Positions 10,376 to 20,286 of a stretch of 38,545 nucleotides of DNA are shown piece after piece; the first letter of the stretch is position 1, and each line of letters begins with the position of its first letter. Where the stretch lies: contig NW_017264850.1 in assembly GCF_000149955.1 (NCBI RefSeq), forward strand, positions 124,263 through 162,807. Direction: 5' to 3'. A program made the translations under genes and the position numbers. The notes under the pieces were generated by a model that was not told the origin of the DNA, searched no databases, and saw only the letters and a program-made list of their open reading frames with translations. Origin of the DNA: Fusarium oxysporum f. sp. lycopersici 4287. Its lineage: Eukaryota; Ascomycota; Sordariomycetes; Hypocreales; Nectriaceae.

Positions 10376-11529
10376 TCAAGCTGCGACCTGCTGAAGAGGT
10401 GTACTTTCCACCTTGCTCTCAGCCTTCTTCTCCAGGCCCTGCTTGTACAATTGAGCTCTTCCGTATGACTCCGCATAAGATGCTGACACGACCTCCTCGA
10501 CAGTAGCTGGCTTGAACTTGGCCGCCTCCCCAGGTGATTTGCAGGTTGGGATGCAGTCTACAACGTAATCGGGATTGCCAGATACAAAGACTGGGATGGA
10601 GTATCGCTCTTTACCAGTCTTGTTGATGACGCGATGGACGTTGCTCTTGTACTTCTCATTTGTCCATCGAGCCATCAGGTTGCCCAGATTAACAACGAAT
10701 GCTCCCTTGGTTGGCTGGACCTAATGAGGATTGTCAGACTTGCCTTCTTCTAAAATCAGTGGCGTCGAGACTTACATCAATCCAGGTGTTGTTCTTCTGA
10801 TCCCAGACTTGGAGGCCATCGACATCATCTTGAAGAAGCATTGTGATAGCACCGAAATCGGTATGGGCTCCAATACCTCGAGTAAGCTTCTCGTCAGCAT
10901 CTTTAGGTTGAGAAGGATAGTGCAGGAGCCGCATGTTAGCAACAGCACCATCCAGGAAGTCACTGAAGTAGTCCTCCTTGAGGTCAAGGGAAAGTGCTAG
11001 TACCCGCATAAGATCAGAGGCAAGGTTCAGTGTTGACCTGTAGTAATCCATGGTCTGGTACTTGAAGTCCTCCAAATCGTCTCCCAGGGCTTCTGGCCAC
11101 TGGTTGGGGCCACTGTTGAGCTTCTTATTGACAAAATAGGGGTGAGACTTGGGAATCTCTTCGCCAATGTAGAAACCCTCTTTGAGTTCTGGCTGCGTGC
11201 CCTCCTCAAGAATCTGTGACCTCAGCATCTCATAACCACGGTTCCAAGTGTTGTTATTCTTGGAAACCTTCTCTTTTTCCTCCAGAGGGAGGTTGAAGAG
11301 CTTCTTGGCACACTGCAGGGCTTTGGCTTGCTTGTCCACAGGAACAGAATGCCCCAGGATCTGGAAAAATCCATTGTATAAACAGCTTTCACGGACCTGG
11401 TCTACAACCTTCTTCTTCTCAGCTGGGTCTTCTGAGTAGAATCCTAGATCAGTTAGACTGGGAGCTGAGAAGAGTCAACGGTCATCGCTTACCAGAGAAG
11501 TCAATGATAGGAATCTCAAGCTTCGCCAT
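10376..11529 (-). CDS. 2-oxoglutarate/Fe(II)-dependent oxygenase (IPNS-like)
   Basis: Three exons (11529-11493, 11443-10776, 10720-10376) give 349 residues. The N-terminal DIOX_N-type domain starts MAKLEIPIIDFSGFYSEDP and includes CLYNGFFQILGHSVP. The jelly-roll core carries the iron triad His206, Asp208 (GAHTDFGAITML) and His264 (SNVHRVINKT), and the 2-oxoglutarate anchor Arg274-x-Ser276 (RYSIPVF). All catalytic residues are present and the length is normal for fungal members of the isopenicillin-N-synthase/gibberellin-oxidase superfamily, which hydroxylate, desaturate or demethylate small molecules. It is cytosolic. It is transcribed in the same direction as the MFS gene, about 1.06 kb upstream of that gene's start. 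The substrate cannot be deduced. Confidence 0.93.
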
Positions 11530-12053
11530 GATGAATTGTAGCTTTCGGGTTTATTGCAGTCTCGATTAATAAAAGTCAGCGTGTTGGGCAATGTGGCAGA
11601 ATATTAGACAGATGATGCCAGATATAATTCCCAAAAGACTAAATTTATCTACATTAATGATGTTGAGGTAAAAATAACCCACTCTGGGAGCGAAGCTTCC
11701 GACTCCAAGCTGCTTGCTTACTGTTGAAGATCGGAGATTCGGAGACCTCCGGGATTACCCCCAACTTTGCATTGTGAGCATAACTTGCATTAAACTGAGA
11801 TAGGCTTGAATGCGGGGGTTGTGCGCCGTACCCACCCTTGACTCTCAAAAGTGGGCGCGCCATGATAACGTTTGCCGGACTGCCAAGGTGCGAATTGCCG
11901 GCTATGATCGGAAATTGCCTGCTGAAGGAACAAAGGGTGACCAAGTTCATGACCAACCAAGCTTGTCGGTCCATTGCGAAGCAAGACATCAATAGATGAG
12001 GCTGTGTCGGAAGTTGGCCCTTAACTTAGTAAGGTTTTCGCCGAAAACGAGAG
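11530..12053. promoter_or_regulatory. Upstream region of the 2OG oxygenase with a CGGAG/CTCCG cluster
   Basis: About 200 bp upstream of the ATG lies TCGGAGATTCGGAGACCTCC followed by G (11731-11751): two direct CGGAGA copies (11732, 11740) followed by CTCCG (11747-11751). The second copy forms CGG-N6-CCG and the first CGG-N14-CCG. The half-site CGGAGA is the same as in the sites at 22656 and 22720. No gene is supported before the assembly gap. Confidence 0.4.
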
Positions 12054-12362
12054 NNNNNNNNNNNNNNNNNNNNNNNNNNNNNNNNNNNNNNNNNNNNNNN
12101 NNNNNNNNNNNNNNNNNNNNNNNNNNNNNNNNNNNNNNNNNNNNNNNNNNNNNNNNNNNNNNNNNNNNNNNNNNNNNNNNNNNNNNNNNNNNNNNNNNNN
12201 NNNNNNNNNNNNNNNNNNNNNNNNNNNNNNNNNNNNNNNNNNNNNNNNNNNNNNNNNNNNNNNNNNNNNNNNNNNNNNNNNNNNNNNNNNNNNNNNNNNN
12301 NNNNNNNNNNNNNNNNNNNNNNNNNNNNNNNNNNNNNNNNNNNNNNNNNNNNNNNNNNNNNN
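12054..12362. other. Assembly gap (309 N)
   Basis: A run of N. Any open frame through it is meaningless. A small gene or exon could be hidden here. Confidence 1.
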
Positions 12363-12519
12363 CCTACGAAGTCGCGTCATTCAATAACAAAGAACATGCA
12401 GCTGTTGCGCGATCGCCTAAGACCATTATGCAAAAAGTATGTAGATACTAGCTTGAGTTTCTTAGAAGAAGTAGGTTTTGGTTATGTGCCCATCTGCATT
12501 GAATAGCCAATGTAACTCT

Positions 12520-12900
12520 CTAGATATCAGCCGAAAAAAGGAACACCGCTTCAAGACGTACGCTGCGCTCCGGAGGATCGGTTAAACTGTCCATCCGGGC
12601 GGTCATTCCTGTAACAAGTACGCAACCCTTGTCAGCAAGGCACAGCCGAACTTCAGCTAGGTCATCGGCCCAATCAGATAATGTGGCCAAAGGGCGGTAC
12701 ACTGGCTTAGCTTCTAATACGTCCAGATCAGCGACTGGGACAACTGCACAGCCAAGGCGCAGAAAGTCAAACAAGCAAGGAAATGCTGGAAATGGGATCG
12801 TTTTGCTCATCCAAGCACTGAAACTAAACCTCCTTCTGGATGGATCGCTAGGCAAATTACAGGCTTGTTGCTTGGCCCACTTCTTGCACGATCTACGAGG
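12520..12900 (-). CDS. Doubtful ORF, possible fragment of a hypothetical protein
   Basis: On the minus strand an open frame of about 126 codons runs from just after a TAG at 12901-12903 to the TAG at 12520. Composition is protein-like, with DLDVLEAKPVYRPLATLSDW and GCVLVTGMTARMDSL, and its GC-rich third positions differ from the surroundings. There is no clear ATG at the beginning (first Met in the middle), no signal peptide and no family I recognise. It may be an exon or a leftover of a gene partly lost in the gap at 12054-12362, or it may be chance. Confidence 0.25.
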   Translation of the reverse strand, partial: PRRSCKKWAKQQACNLPSDPSRRRFSFSAWMSKTIPFPAFPCLFDFLRLGCAVVPVADLDVLEAKPVYRPLATLSDWADDLAEVRLCLADKGCVLVTGMTARMDSLTDPPERSVRLEAVFLFSADI

Positions 12901-13077
12901 CTAAACTCTTTCCAGTATCAACGTGCCGCTCTCAGCCTTACAACAGGTATGATGTCAAATTGCTTGGCGACGATATGCACAACAATGTTAAGAATCAAAT
13001 CTGTATTTAAGAGTTCAAGACTTGCCAAAGATTGAAATTATCCCAAGAGACATTACACTTCACTCATACTACTCAAC

Positions 13078-14887
13078 ATGCGTTTCGAATCTTTGGCCTA
13101 TATGGGCCTTGCTGGCTCTGCAACAGCCAGCGTCATCCTCTCAAATGATGTTCCTCTTACTGGCCCCTCTTTTCTCCCTAACTTCGACATTTCTAAGACA
13201 GATTTCCTCAATGAAGCCAAGGAAAAGTTCCCATCATTGGTCGAAGAACTCTTTGATACTAAGATCCTGAATAAAACAGACCTCATTTTTGCGGTTGATG
13301 TCTTTTCAGCCTCGACCAATGATTCGCTTTACAGTTACTTCCATGTTGGCGATACATACAAAGATACTCTCACAAAGGGAAAACTGACTGAGGATACAAT
13401 CTTCAGGACTGGCAGCGTGACAAAGGTCTTCACTGTGTATGCTATCATTGCTAAGGCTGGCATTGAGGCATTGAGCTATCCTGTGTCCATTTTTCTGCCT
13501 GAGCTTTTGGGTAATTCGTCTAGTAACCCACTGGAGAGAATCGACTGGAGTGAAATTACTGTGGGAGCACTTGCTACACATCAGGCTGGCACCAGTGGCC
13601 CTGGAGGTAAGTTTGCGGCAGTACCTTAGGTGGTCCACTGAGTATTGACTTAAACAATAGAATACTTTAAACTCAACCCAAATACCACTGGAGACGATCG
13701 AGAAGGTAAGTAGGACACCTAGTGGATTGGGCCCTTACTTACAAGACCAGGCTTTCTTGAATTTATGCGGGATACACAGGTCCCTACTATGGGCCCTTGG
13801 CGAAGTGCGCTGTACTCCGATGCCGGGTTTGGCGTTCTGACTTTGATCCTTGAGCGGCTTACTGGCCAAGAGTACAAAGACGCAATTAAAGATATTATCT
13901 TTGAACCACTTGGAATGGACTCTTCCTCTGCAGTGGTTCCCAATGGCTCGGACGTGGATGCCGTAGCCCGGACTGGGCTCAAGTCATGGGGCATTGATGT
14001 CCCTATTGTGGCTGGGTAAGTCAAGTTTCGGAATGTGCTGTTGGTGAAATAAACTAACGATGAGAAGATCTGGTGGCATCTATTCATCTGCCAAAGACTT
14101 GCGACTCGCGGGAATCTCTATCCTGAACTCCGACCTCCTCTCATCTTCCACTACTCGGGAGTGGATGAAGCCTCGCAGTAGCACTGGCACCCTTGTCGAG
14201 CTTGTCGGGGCACCCTGGGAAATCACACGTCTCACCCTCCCTACTGGCCCTGGCTCGAACCGCACCCGTGTCTCTGACCTATATCTCAAAGCTGGCGGTA
14301 ACGATGATTATACCTGCTTTATCGCCCTTTCGCCAGACCATGGTATTGGCTTCTCGATTCTAATTGCCGGCGAAACTGCCACCCCTGCGCGTTGGCCACT
14401 TCGCGACGTTACAGGAACAACCTTCATCACAGCAGCTGAGTACGCCGCGGCGGAAAGTGCCGAGAAGAACCTCACCGGTACATTCGTCGTCAAGGGCTCT
14501 GAGACAACAAACATTACCATTGAAGTCACGAAAGGAGAGCCTGGATTAAAGTTGAAGTCTTGGTACGTTAAAGGACAAGACGCAGTTGAGGATACTTCGT
14601 CACGCCTCTACCCAATGGGTCTCTATTCCAACTCTCGCTCTCTAGCCGCACAATACAATATCAAGGGCAAGTTTTCTACAGCTTTCCGCGTGGTTTCTGG
14701 ACTTGCAACCCCTGCACCTCGTGCTGCCGTTGAGGGCGGCAAAGGAGGATTGTTCGACCAGAGTCAGGCCTGGATGAATATTGGAGCCTCTGGGACTGCT
14801 GATGAGCTCATCTTCAATATGGAGGATACAACAGTCGTTAGCATCATTAGTCCCTACGATGGGACGGAATTTGTTCGAGTAGACTAG
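13078..14887 (+). CDS. Secreted beta-lactamase/transpeptidase-like serine hydrolase
   Basis: Four exons (13078-13606, 13661-13705, 13751-14015, 14068-14887) give 552 residues. The N-terminus MRFESLAYMGLAGSATASV resembles a signal peptide and several N-glycosylation sequons follow. The PF00144-type domain shows the S-x-x-K nucleophile motif FRTGSVTKVF (Ser113, Lys116), the SYPVSIFLPEL turn, ATHQAGTSGPGG, and the second-motif tyrosine Tyr213 in LYSDAGFGVL (YSD where class C enzymes have YxN), then DIIFEPLGM and YSSAKDL. A beta-rich C-terminal domain of about 150 residues follows. Fungal members of this group are mostly uncharacterised esterases, amidases or acyltransferases, so drug resistance should not be assumed. 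It is tandem with the coiled-coil gene downstream. Confidence 0.9.
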
Positions 14888-15568
14888 GGGACGATGGACT
14901 TGGTTATGTTTTATAATAGTTAAATTACCTTCGCCCTGAGACGTTGCTTATTTAGAAACTGTATAAACTCTGCAGGCAACTTTTGCTCTTACTATCTTGT
15001 CCAGACTCTGAGAAGGTACCAGAGCTTTGGCTCTTTAGGGCTAACATTTATAACACTAGGGTAGATATTAGATTTCTAGTAATTTTATAATTAAATCTCT
15101 TAAATAACTCCGAGATACCTTATATAACCTTAAGTTATATAGAATGTTTTACTTACTGATTTACTGAGGAATCAACTCCTAGTTTGTGGAGTTAATGCCG
15201 CAGAATATTTAATTTTCTTCGTCTTAACTAATGACGCGCTTGGCTGATAGACACGTCCTTGTGGTAATGACTTAACCTGTAGTTACCTCCAAGCCGAAAC
15301 CACATTCTTACCTAGGTTATTACCCCTCACATTGAAGATTACTAAAGATCTTCAATTGGACAGCCTCTTTGAGTTTGGGCAGTGACGCTGAAAGCTTTAG
15401 CAGAAAATCTTTATGAGGCATTTATATTAAAGTTCTTATCAAGTTTTATATTGTATTTAACTTAGAATAGAATATTGGGATCTGCTTTAAGATAACCAAC
15501 CTATTTATAAAAAGTCCATCTGACATACAATCAACTTCTCACAACAAAATTACAAAAAGTCGCTCTCC
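14888..15568. promoter_or_regulatory. Intergenic; promoter of the coiled-coil gene
   Basis: There is no gene. The middle (about 15040-15150) is AT-rich with RIP-like TTATA tracts and may hold an old repeat scrap. A TATA-like element TTTATAAAAA at 15504-15513 lies about 55 bp before the ATG at 15569. Confidence 0.4.
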
Positions 15569-16803
15569 ATGGTGCCTACAATTGAGTCCCCTAAAGATCG
15601 AATCAGCGCGGCAGCAGCTGAAGGAGAGCGACTCCTCTCGGTTATCGCTGCCACTGAAGATACTGCAGCCACTCTAACCCAGGTCAAACTCGACCTTGCT
15701 GCACTCAAAAACATATGGTATGATGCAGACGCGTTATATAGCGAATTGTCCGCTCGACTTAAAAAGGAACAGAAGGAATATGAAGATCTACGAGGCAGCC
15801 ACATAAAAAAGTTCTTTGCTGGTTCACAGTATAAGGAAAAGCTCACCAAGGAGGAGAATGACGTGATAGAGTTGCTGGAGTGGCAGGCCAAGGCGGACAA
15901 GACGCGCAAAGAGCTCAAGGCCAAGCTGGATGACATAAAGGAGCGGAGGCAGAAGTTAGAGCACATGCTCGAGCAACGTGTGCAGGCCCTGAATGATCTT
16001 GATAACCTTTATGCAGTTGTCTTTGATGGGCCTTCGCCAGATAATGCTGAAGAAGATGTGCTCGAGGCAGAGATGAAAGCAGCTCAACAGGTAATAACTA
16101 AAATTATTTTCCGTCGTTTTCTTTAGGGCATGACATTGACATTCTCAAGATATTTGTTCCCATACAGAGCCGCTATAGCCAAGTGGCTTCAGTGTTTAAC
16201 TATATCACAATGGCTCGCTCACGCGTCACCTTCGCCGCCGGAAGCGCAGCAAAGGCGTTCAAAACCTCCGAATCAGATATCTTTGATCTGAAAGCCGGAG
16301 CTGGAATAAGAGCTAATCGTAACTTTAATTCCGCTGTTGCTGACCGGAAAGAGCGTGAAGAGTTGGGCCTGGTCCGGCGTAGTCTGGCTGAGGCTTCGCA
16401 ATTCCTCGCTCTGGCTCACGAGCTCGATCCCGAAGTCGGCGGGTTTATAATGCCCAAGGTCGCAGAAGGGAAAAGCGCCGTTGACAGATTCGACGACTTG
16501 ATCAACACACCGGTGACTGACTACTTGTTCCATCGGGAGATTAAAGCAACGGCAGAGGGTATAGCTGCGGCGGGCGCGATTGTAGACAAGGAGCTGCGAT
16601 TGGCTGAGGAGAAGAAGAGCGTATGGACTGAAAAGAGGGATGCTGCAGGTAAGGACCTGAAACAAGCAAGAGAGAAACTGCAACAGTTACGAGCCCGGAT
16701 CTTCGAAGACGCTGTCAATGGTCAAGGAAGCTCAACCGCACCGTCTTATGAGCAAGCGACAGCAAATGAGCACCCACCACAATATATAGAAACAGAACGT
16801 TAA
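15569..16803 (+). CDS. Coiled-coil protein of unknown function
   Basis: Two exons (15569-16090, 16168-16803; 77-bp intron) give 385 residues. The sequence is strongly helical and charged. Residues about 20-175 form heptad-rich coiled coils (for example LSARLKKEQKEYEDLRGSHI and LKAKLDDIKERRQKLEHMLE). A central segment follows with AARSxVTF-like small residues, and another long helix lies near 300-350 (KDLKQAREKLQQLRARI). The tail is short and proline/tyrosine-containing (PSYEQ, PPQY), reminiscent of PY motifs. There is no signal peptide or transmembrane helix. I do not recognise a named domain, and its role is unknown. A TATA-like box lies 55 bp upstream. Confidence 0.85.
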
Positions 16804-16845
16804 GCCTTTAGTTATAGCTAATTGAGCTATCAGAATAACTAATTA

Positions 16846-17133
16846 TTATTCATATTTTGACATTTCTTCAACACCTGGTCCAAGCCGATCAGGCTCCTGC
16901 AGCTTCGAGTAGTGGACTGTACGGCAATCGTGAAGTGATCTGGTGGCCCTGAAAGGTAGATATCCGATAAACCCAGTATCGTCTTGTTCTGGATCAGCGG
17001 AGACTTCCACAATCAGTCCTTCGTCATCGACTGTAACCGCGCGAACTTTGGGAGATAGGTAATCGGCGAATTGTGCCAATATTGGAACCTCAACATCCTC
17101 TTCAGGCGGGAAGAGTTTGGCGGTGCCTGTCGC
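16846..17133 (-). pseudogene. Fragment of another gene abutting the regulator's 3' end
   Basis: A minus-strand frame of 95 codons is open from just after TAA (17134-17136) to TAA at 16846. It reads ATGTAKLFPPEEDVEVPILA and later LQEPDRLGPGVEEM, well-formed protein sequence that does not resemble the end of a Zn2Cys6 regulator. From memory it resembles the N-terminal part of a fungal kinase-like protein family, but this is uncertain. It has no start codon of its own and stops where such a protein would continue. I read it as a truncated gene piece joined to the regulator by rearrangement; a spliced C-terminal exon is the alternative. Confidence 0.45.
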
Positions 17134-18347
17134 TTAGACCATGAGTTAAGAAACCAGCATTCGGGCTGTGCCCAATTTGATATGACGCTGTAGTAAGCCA
17201 GTAATACCAAAGCCATGGGGTGACCATCTCGGGCCAGATCCAAGAACTCCTTAGGAAGCATCACCGGCCAAAACAAATAATGCGCTGATTTCGATTGAAA
17301 TGCCTGGAGCTCTTTGTCTACTGACGGTATCAATGCAGCTCTGAAGAGCTTCGATTGACGCAATCAAGACCTTCTGAGTCTCTTCAATCCCCTTTGCTTC
17401 ATATGTTCTACTCCGCAGCTCAGGAAGCTGTTCAAGAAGCGATTGAAGGCGGTATGGATCACATTTGTTGCTGCCAGGTCCTATGAAGAGCACATTTAAA
17501 GGGCTCGACCCGAGATCGAGACCCGATGAATGGAAGATGAGTTTTATGCCTCCGACAAGAGAAAATATGTCGACGACAGCTTTGGTTGGGGAGAAAGTAT
17601 TGCCAGTAATTTTGCAATCGAATGGTTCAGCGAAGGCGTTGACGATTAGAAATATCGATGTCAGAAATAGAGCATGGCAGTTTGTCGAATTCATTATGGC
17701 AATAGCCTCCCTCATCTTCCCAGCAGCCATTTTTTGATGGTGGAAGCCACGCAAAGAGTATCGATGCCGATCATTCGGATTAAGGGATGCGAGGTGGAAT
17801 CCAGCAAAGGCCAGAAGCTCATGCAGCAAATATGGATGTGACAAAGCCTCGCGAAATACACCTGAGCGCAAGGCATGGCAAACCTCTGGGGCATGCGACA
17901 AAGTTCCATAGGACACCATGGTGTAGTGGTGGATAAGCTCAGCATCCAATATCCACGAGCCTGACTGCTCTGGTTCTGGGTGGCTGAATAAATCAAGAGA
18001 AGTGGGGAGCGAAAAGGCGGACGATGATGAGTTTCCTTGGGATTTCTACAATTAGTCAGTATAGACCTCCCTACAAAAGTGTCGATCTCATGTACCGTGG
18101 AAGCACTTGCATTCTTTGTGCTTCTCCTTGAAGCTAACGGCGAGTCTCGACCTTGTCCGCCGTCACATTGTAGGCTGCATAGCACTTTATGTCGCGTACA
18201 CGCTGCACAGGGAACTTCTTCGTCACACTTACTCACCCCAAAGTAAATTTGGGTCCCGCAACAGGGCTGGATTCGACGTACCTTTACACGCCTTTTCTTG
18301 CACCTCAAGCAACTGTGACGAGATTCCTTATGACCCACCCGTGCCAT
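17013..18347 (-). CDS. Zn(II)2Cys6 transcription factor, apparently damaged
   Basis: Exons 18347-18282, 18227-18096 and 18045-17251 encode 330 residues. The N-terminal zinc cluster is complete and split by an intron in the usual place: Cys13, 16, 23, 29, 32, 39 (CLRCKKRRVK | CDEEVPC). The middle part (WILDAELIHHYTMVSYGTLS onward) is typical of the sterol-uptake/UPC2-like regulator class. The original frame stops at 17251 with VLAGDAS. The expected next block, FWPVMLPKEFLDLARDGHP..VLLAYYS, sits in another frame covering 17363-17013, so a frame change near 17300-17340 is required; only 22-31 bp pseudo-introns would do it. Family similarity ends at a Trp codon (17139-17141), next to an unrelated fragment. 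It is probably a decayed or mis-assembled gene. Confidence 0.75.
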
Positions 18348-18729
18348 TGTGATTGATCGCAATCCTGGAGGTGGCGTTTGCCAGAATATTGAATACAGCC
18401 GTGTAACCGCGGCCAAAGTTGTGCTGGCTTGGTTTTGTAGCAGCTAGCAAGAAGAAGAGAGTTGTATGGAGATGCGGAGAAGAAGCGAGGTCAAGCAAAC
18501 TCTCTTTGCATCTGGGAATCCGAGCTTACTATTGGAGCGAACCCGAGCTAGATTATCTCAGAGATATTTGAAACTTGAGCGGCATGCGCAAGCAGTAAAT
18601 CCATCAATCAATTTATAACACGATGAAATTAATCTGTCCAACTTCTAGGTAATAGCCGCCTCCTCTGCCTCAGCTTCTGCAAACAATCCAATCGCCGTGC
18701 CTGCCTGCCCAGATGCATGCCAACAATAT
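18348..18729. other. Intergenic between a C6 regulator and a secreted-protein gene
   Basis: This is the regulator's upstream region and the 3' region of the minus-strand secreted-protein gene. No motif or ORF is convincing. Confidence 0.35.
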
Positions 18730-19221
18730 CTAGGGCACAGTGGCAATCTTGTCCCAATGCTGGCCCCCGCTAGACAAGCAAACGCCTGGGTTCTGCGGAA
18801 TCTCAGAAACTTGTTCACGGCATGAAAACCCCTGCTGACAAGCATAGAAGTGCTGCGCATTGCCTCCCCCGATCCACCTGATGCCCTGAAAGATCACACC
18901 GCTGCTAAGTGGCGCTGTTTCCTGGAACTTCTTACAGGGATCCCAGATAACCATGAGAGGGTTGAAGATGGCGTTCTGGCAGTTAGGGTCTGAGTATAGC
19001 TCCCAGTTTGTGTACCGCAAATTCTCTTGGCATCCTTTTAGGACGTGACCGACGGTTTTGGCGGTATCTGTGGCGACTGCCGTGGCTGTGGAAGCCTCGG
19101 CGGTGTTTGCTGACTCGGTGAATGGCAAGATCGTGGGGGAAACATCGAGAGACGATCCTGGAGCTGCGATAGCCGCTGGGACCGACAGGAGAAAAAGTCC
19201 GAGGCTCCAAAGAGAAAGCAT
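18730..19221 (-). CDS. Small secreted six-cysteine protein (candidate effector)
   Basis: A single exon encodes 163 residues. Residues 1-20 (MLSLWSLGLFLLSVPAAIAA) are a clear signal peptide. A low-complexity Thr/Ala/Ser stretch (about 36-56) follows, suited to O-glycosylation, then a compact domain with six cysteines (64, 81, 96, 128, 134, 148) and aromatic-rich segments such as YTNWELYSDPNC and FQGIRWIGGGNAQHFYACQQ. No GPI-type C-terminus is present. The family is not recognised. The layout is like many fungal apoplastic effectors. It sits between two Zn2Cys6 genes on the same strand. Confidence 0.75.
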   Translation of the reverse strand: MLSLWSLGLFLLSVPAAIAAPGSSLDVSPTILPFTESANTAEASTATAVATDTAKTVGHVLKGCQENLRYTNWELYSDPNCQNAIFNPLMVIWDPCKKFQETAPLSSGVIFQGIRWIGGGNAQHFYACQQGFSCREQVSEIPQNPGVCLSSGGQHWDKIATVP

Positions 19222-20286
19222 TGCTGGTGATGTGACTTGAGATATGTCTTTGGGATAGATGTGTTGTTAAAGAGGAATTAATGGAATTGATCTTGAGGGG
19301 GTCTGTGTGCTTTTAAATTCGTTTACAAATTCACATCAATTTATCATATACATCATTGACGGAAGCAAACACTAATACTTTCTACTTGCCCGCGAATCCG
19401 GATCCCGGTATCTCCACTTCTTATCGGAGAGATTACTCAGGACCGCGCACACTTACTAAGTAAAATTTCAATCAGATATGGCATGATCCACTATGTTAAG
19501 CAATAAGAGATGGAATCATTATATGCAGTGGAACACGAGCTGCGCGAGCACGAGAATTCAATAAGACTTTAGCCACTTATGAAACGCCGCTTATTCCAGA
19601 GGGAGATCAGCACTTAGATTTTCCAAACCACAGATAGCTTAACTGGGTACCTGTATGCCTAGATACCTTGAAAATACTTTTCTTTTCGTCTCAGATCTAT
19701 TTTATTGTTGTATTATGGGGGATAGACTGAACGACCTCAAGGGCCGTCGGAGAATAGAGGCTATATTGATTATCCCGTGGTAAATAGCAGTGATACTTGA
19801 GAACCGATCGCGGCCCTGCCGCTCTTCTTATCCTACCATCGATTCATTCACGCCCAGCCCAACTTACCCATGGCTAAATGGCCCCTCTTCAGAAGATGGC
19901 TTTGCCATTGTTGCCTACTGTGATTTTCTGGCAACATGCGCTGCCTGAAGCAACAGCTACTCAAGCTTTCCGCAAATAGAAGCGGCACCGCTGAGAATTT
20001 TAACTTTCCCGGCTGCAGTGACTAAAGGATGTACAAGGGTAGAAATATCCTCGGATTCGCACTATATTGTGACTTTGTATGGTGGTATTGTCGAGGGGAT
20101 CATCAAACTTGGCAATTTTGCGCCTTATCACTACCTATATGGCTTGGTCGAGGTTGTCTGCGACTTTGTCATTGTCCCCGGTGTCGGCTTGTCCAATCCT
20201 GTGCCCGACGCAAAGCCCTCGCATCTACAGGAAGATGCAGGCCTAGAACCTTACAGCTGCTTTTACAAGGTGATTCCCCGTTACTG
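19222..20286. other. Intergenic, about 1 kb; no supported gene
   Basis: This is the region upstream of the secreted-protein gene. Open frames at 20018-20304 overlap each other in two frames and lack motifs. CGG triplets occur (for example CGG-N5-CCG near 19811), without a convincing array. Confidence 0.4.

Noticed and set aside
12021..12451. Frames running through the N gap at 12054-12362
   Set aside because: They are open only because N is unknown; no real coding evidence on either side.
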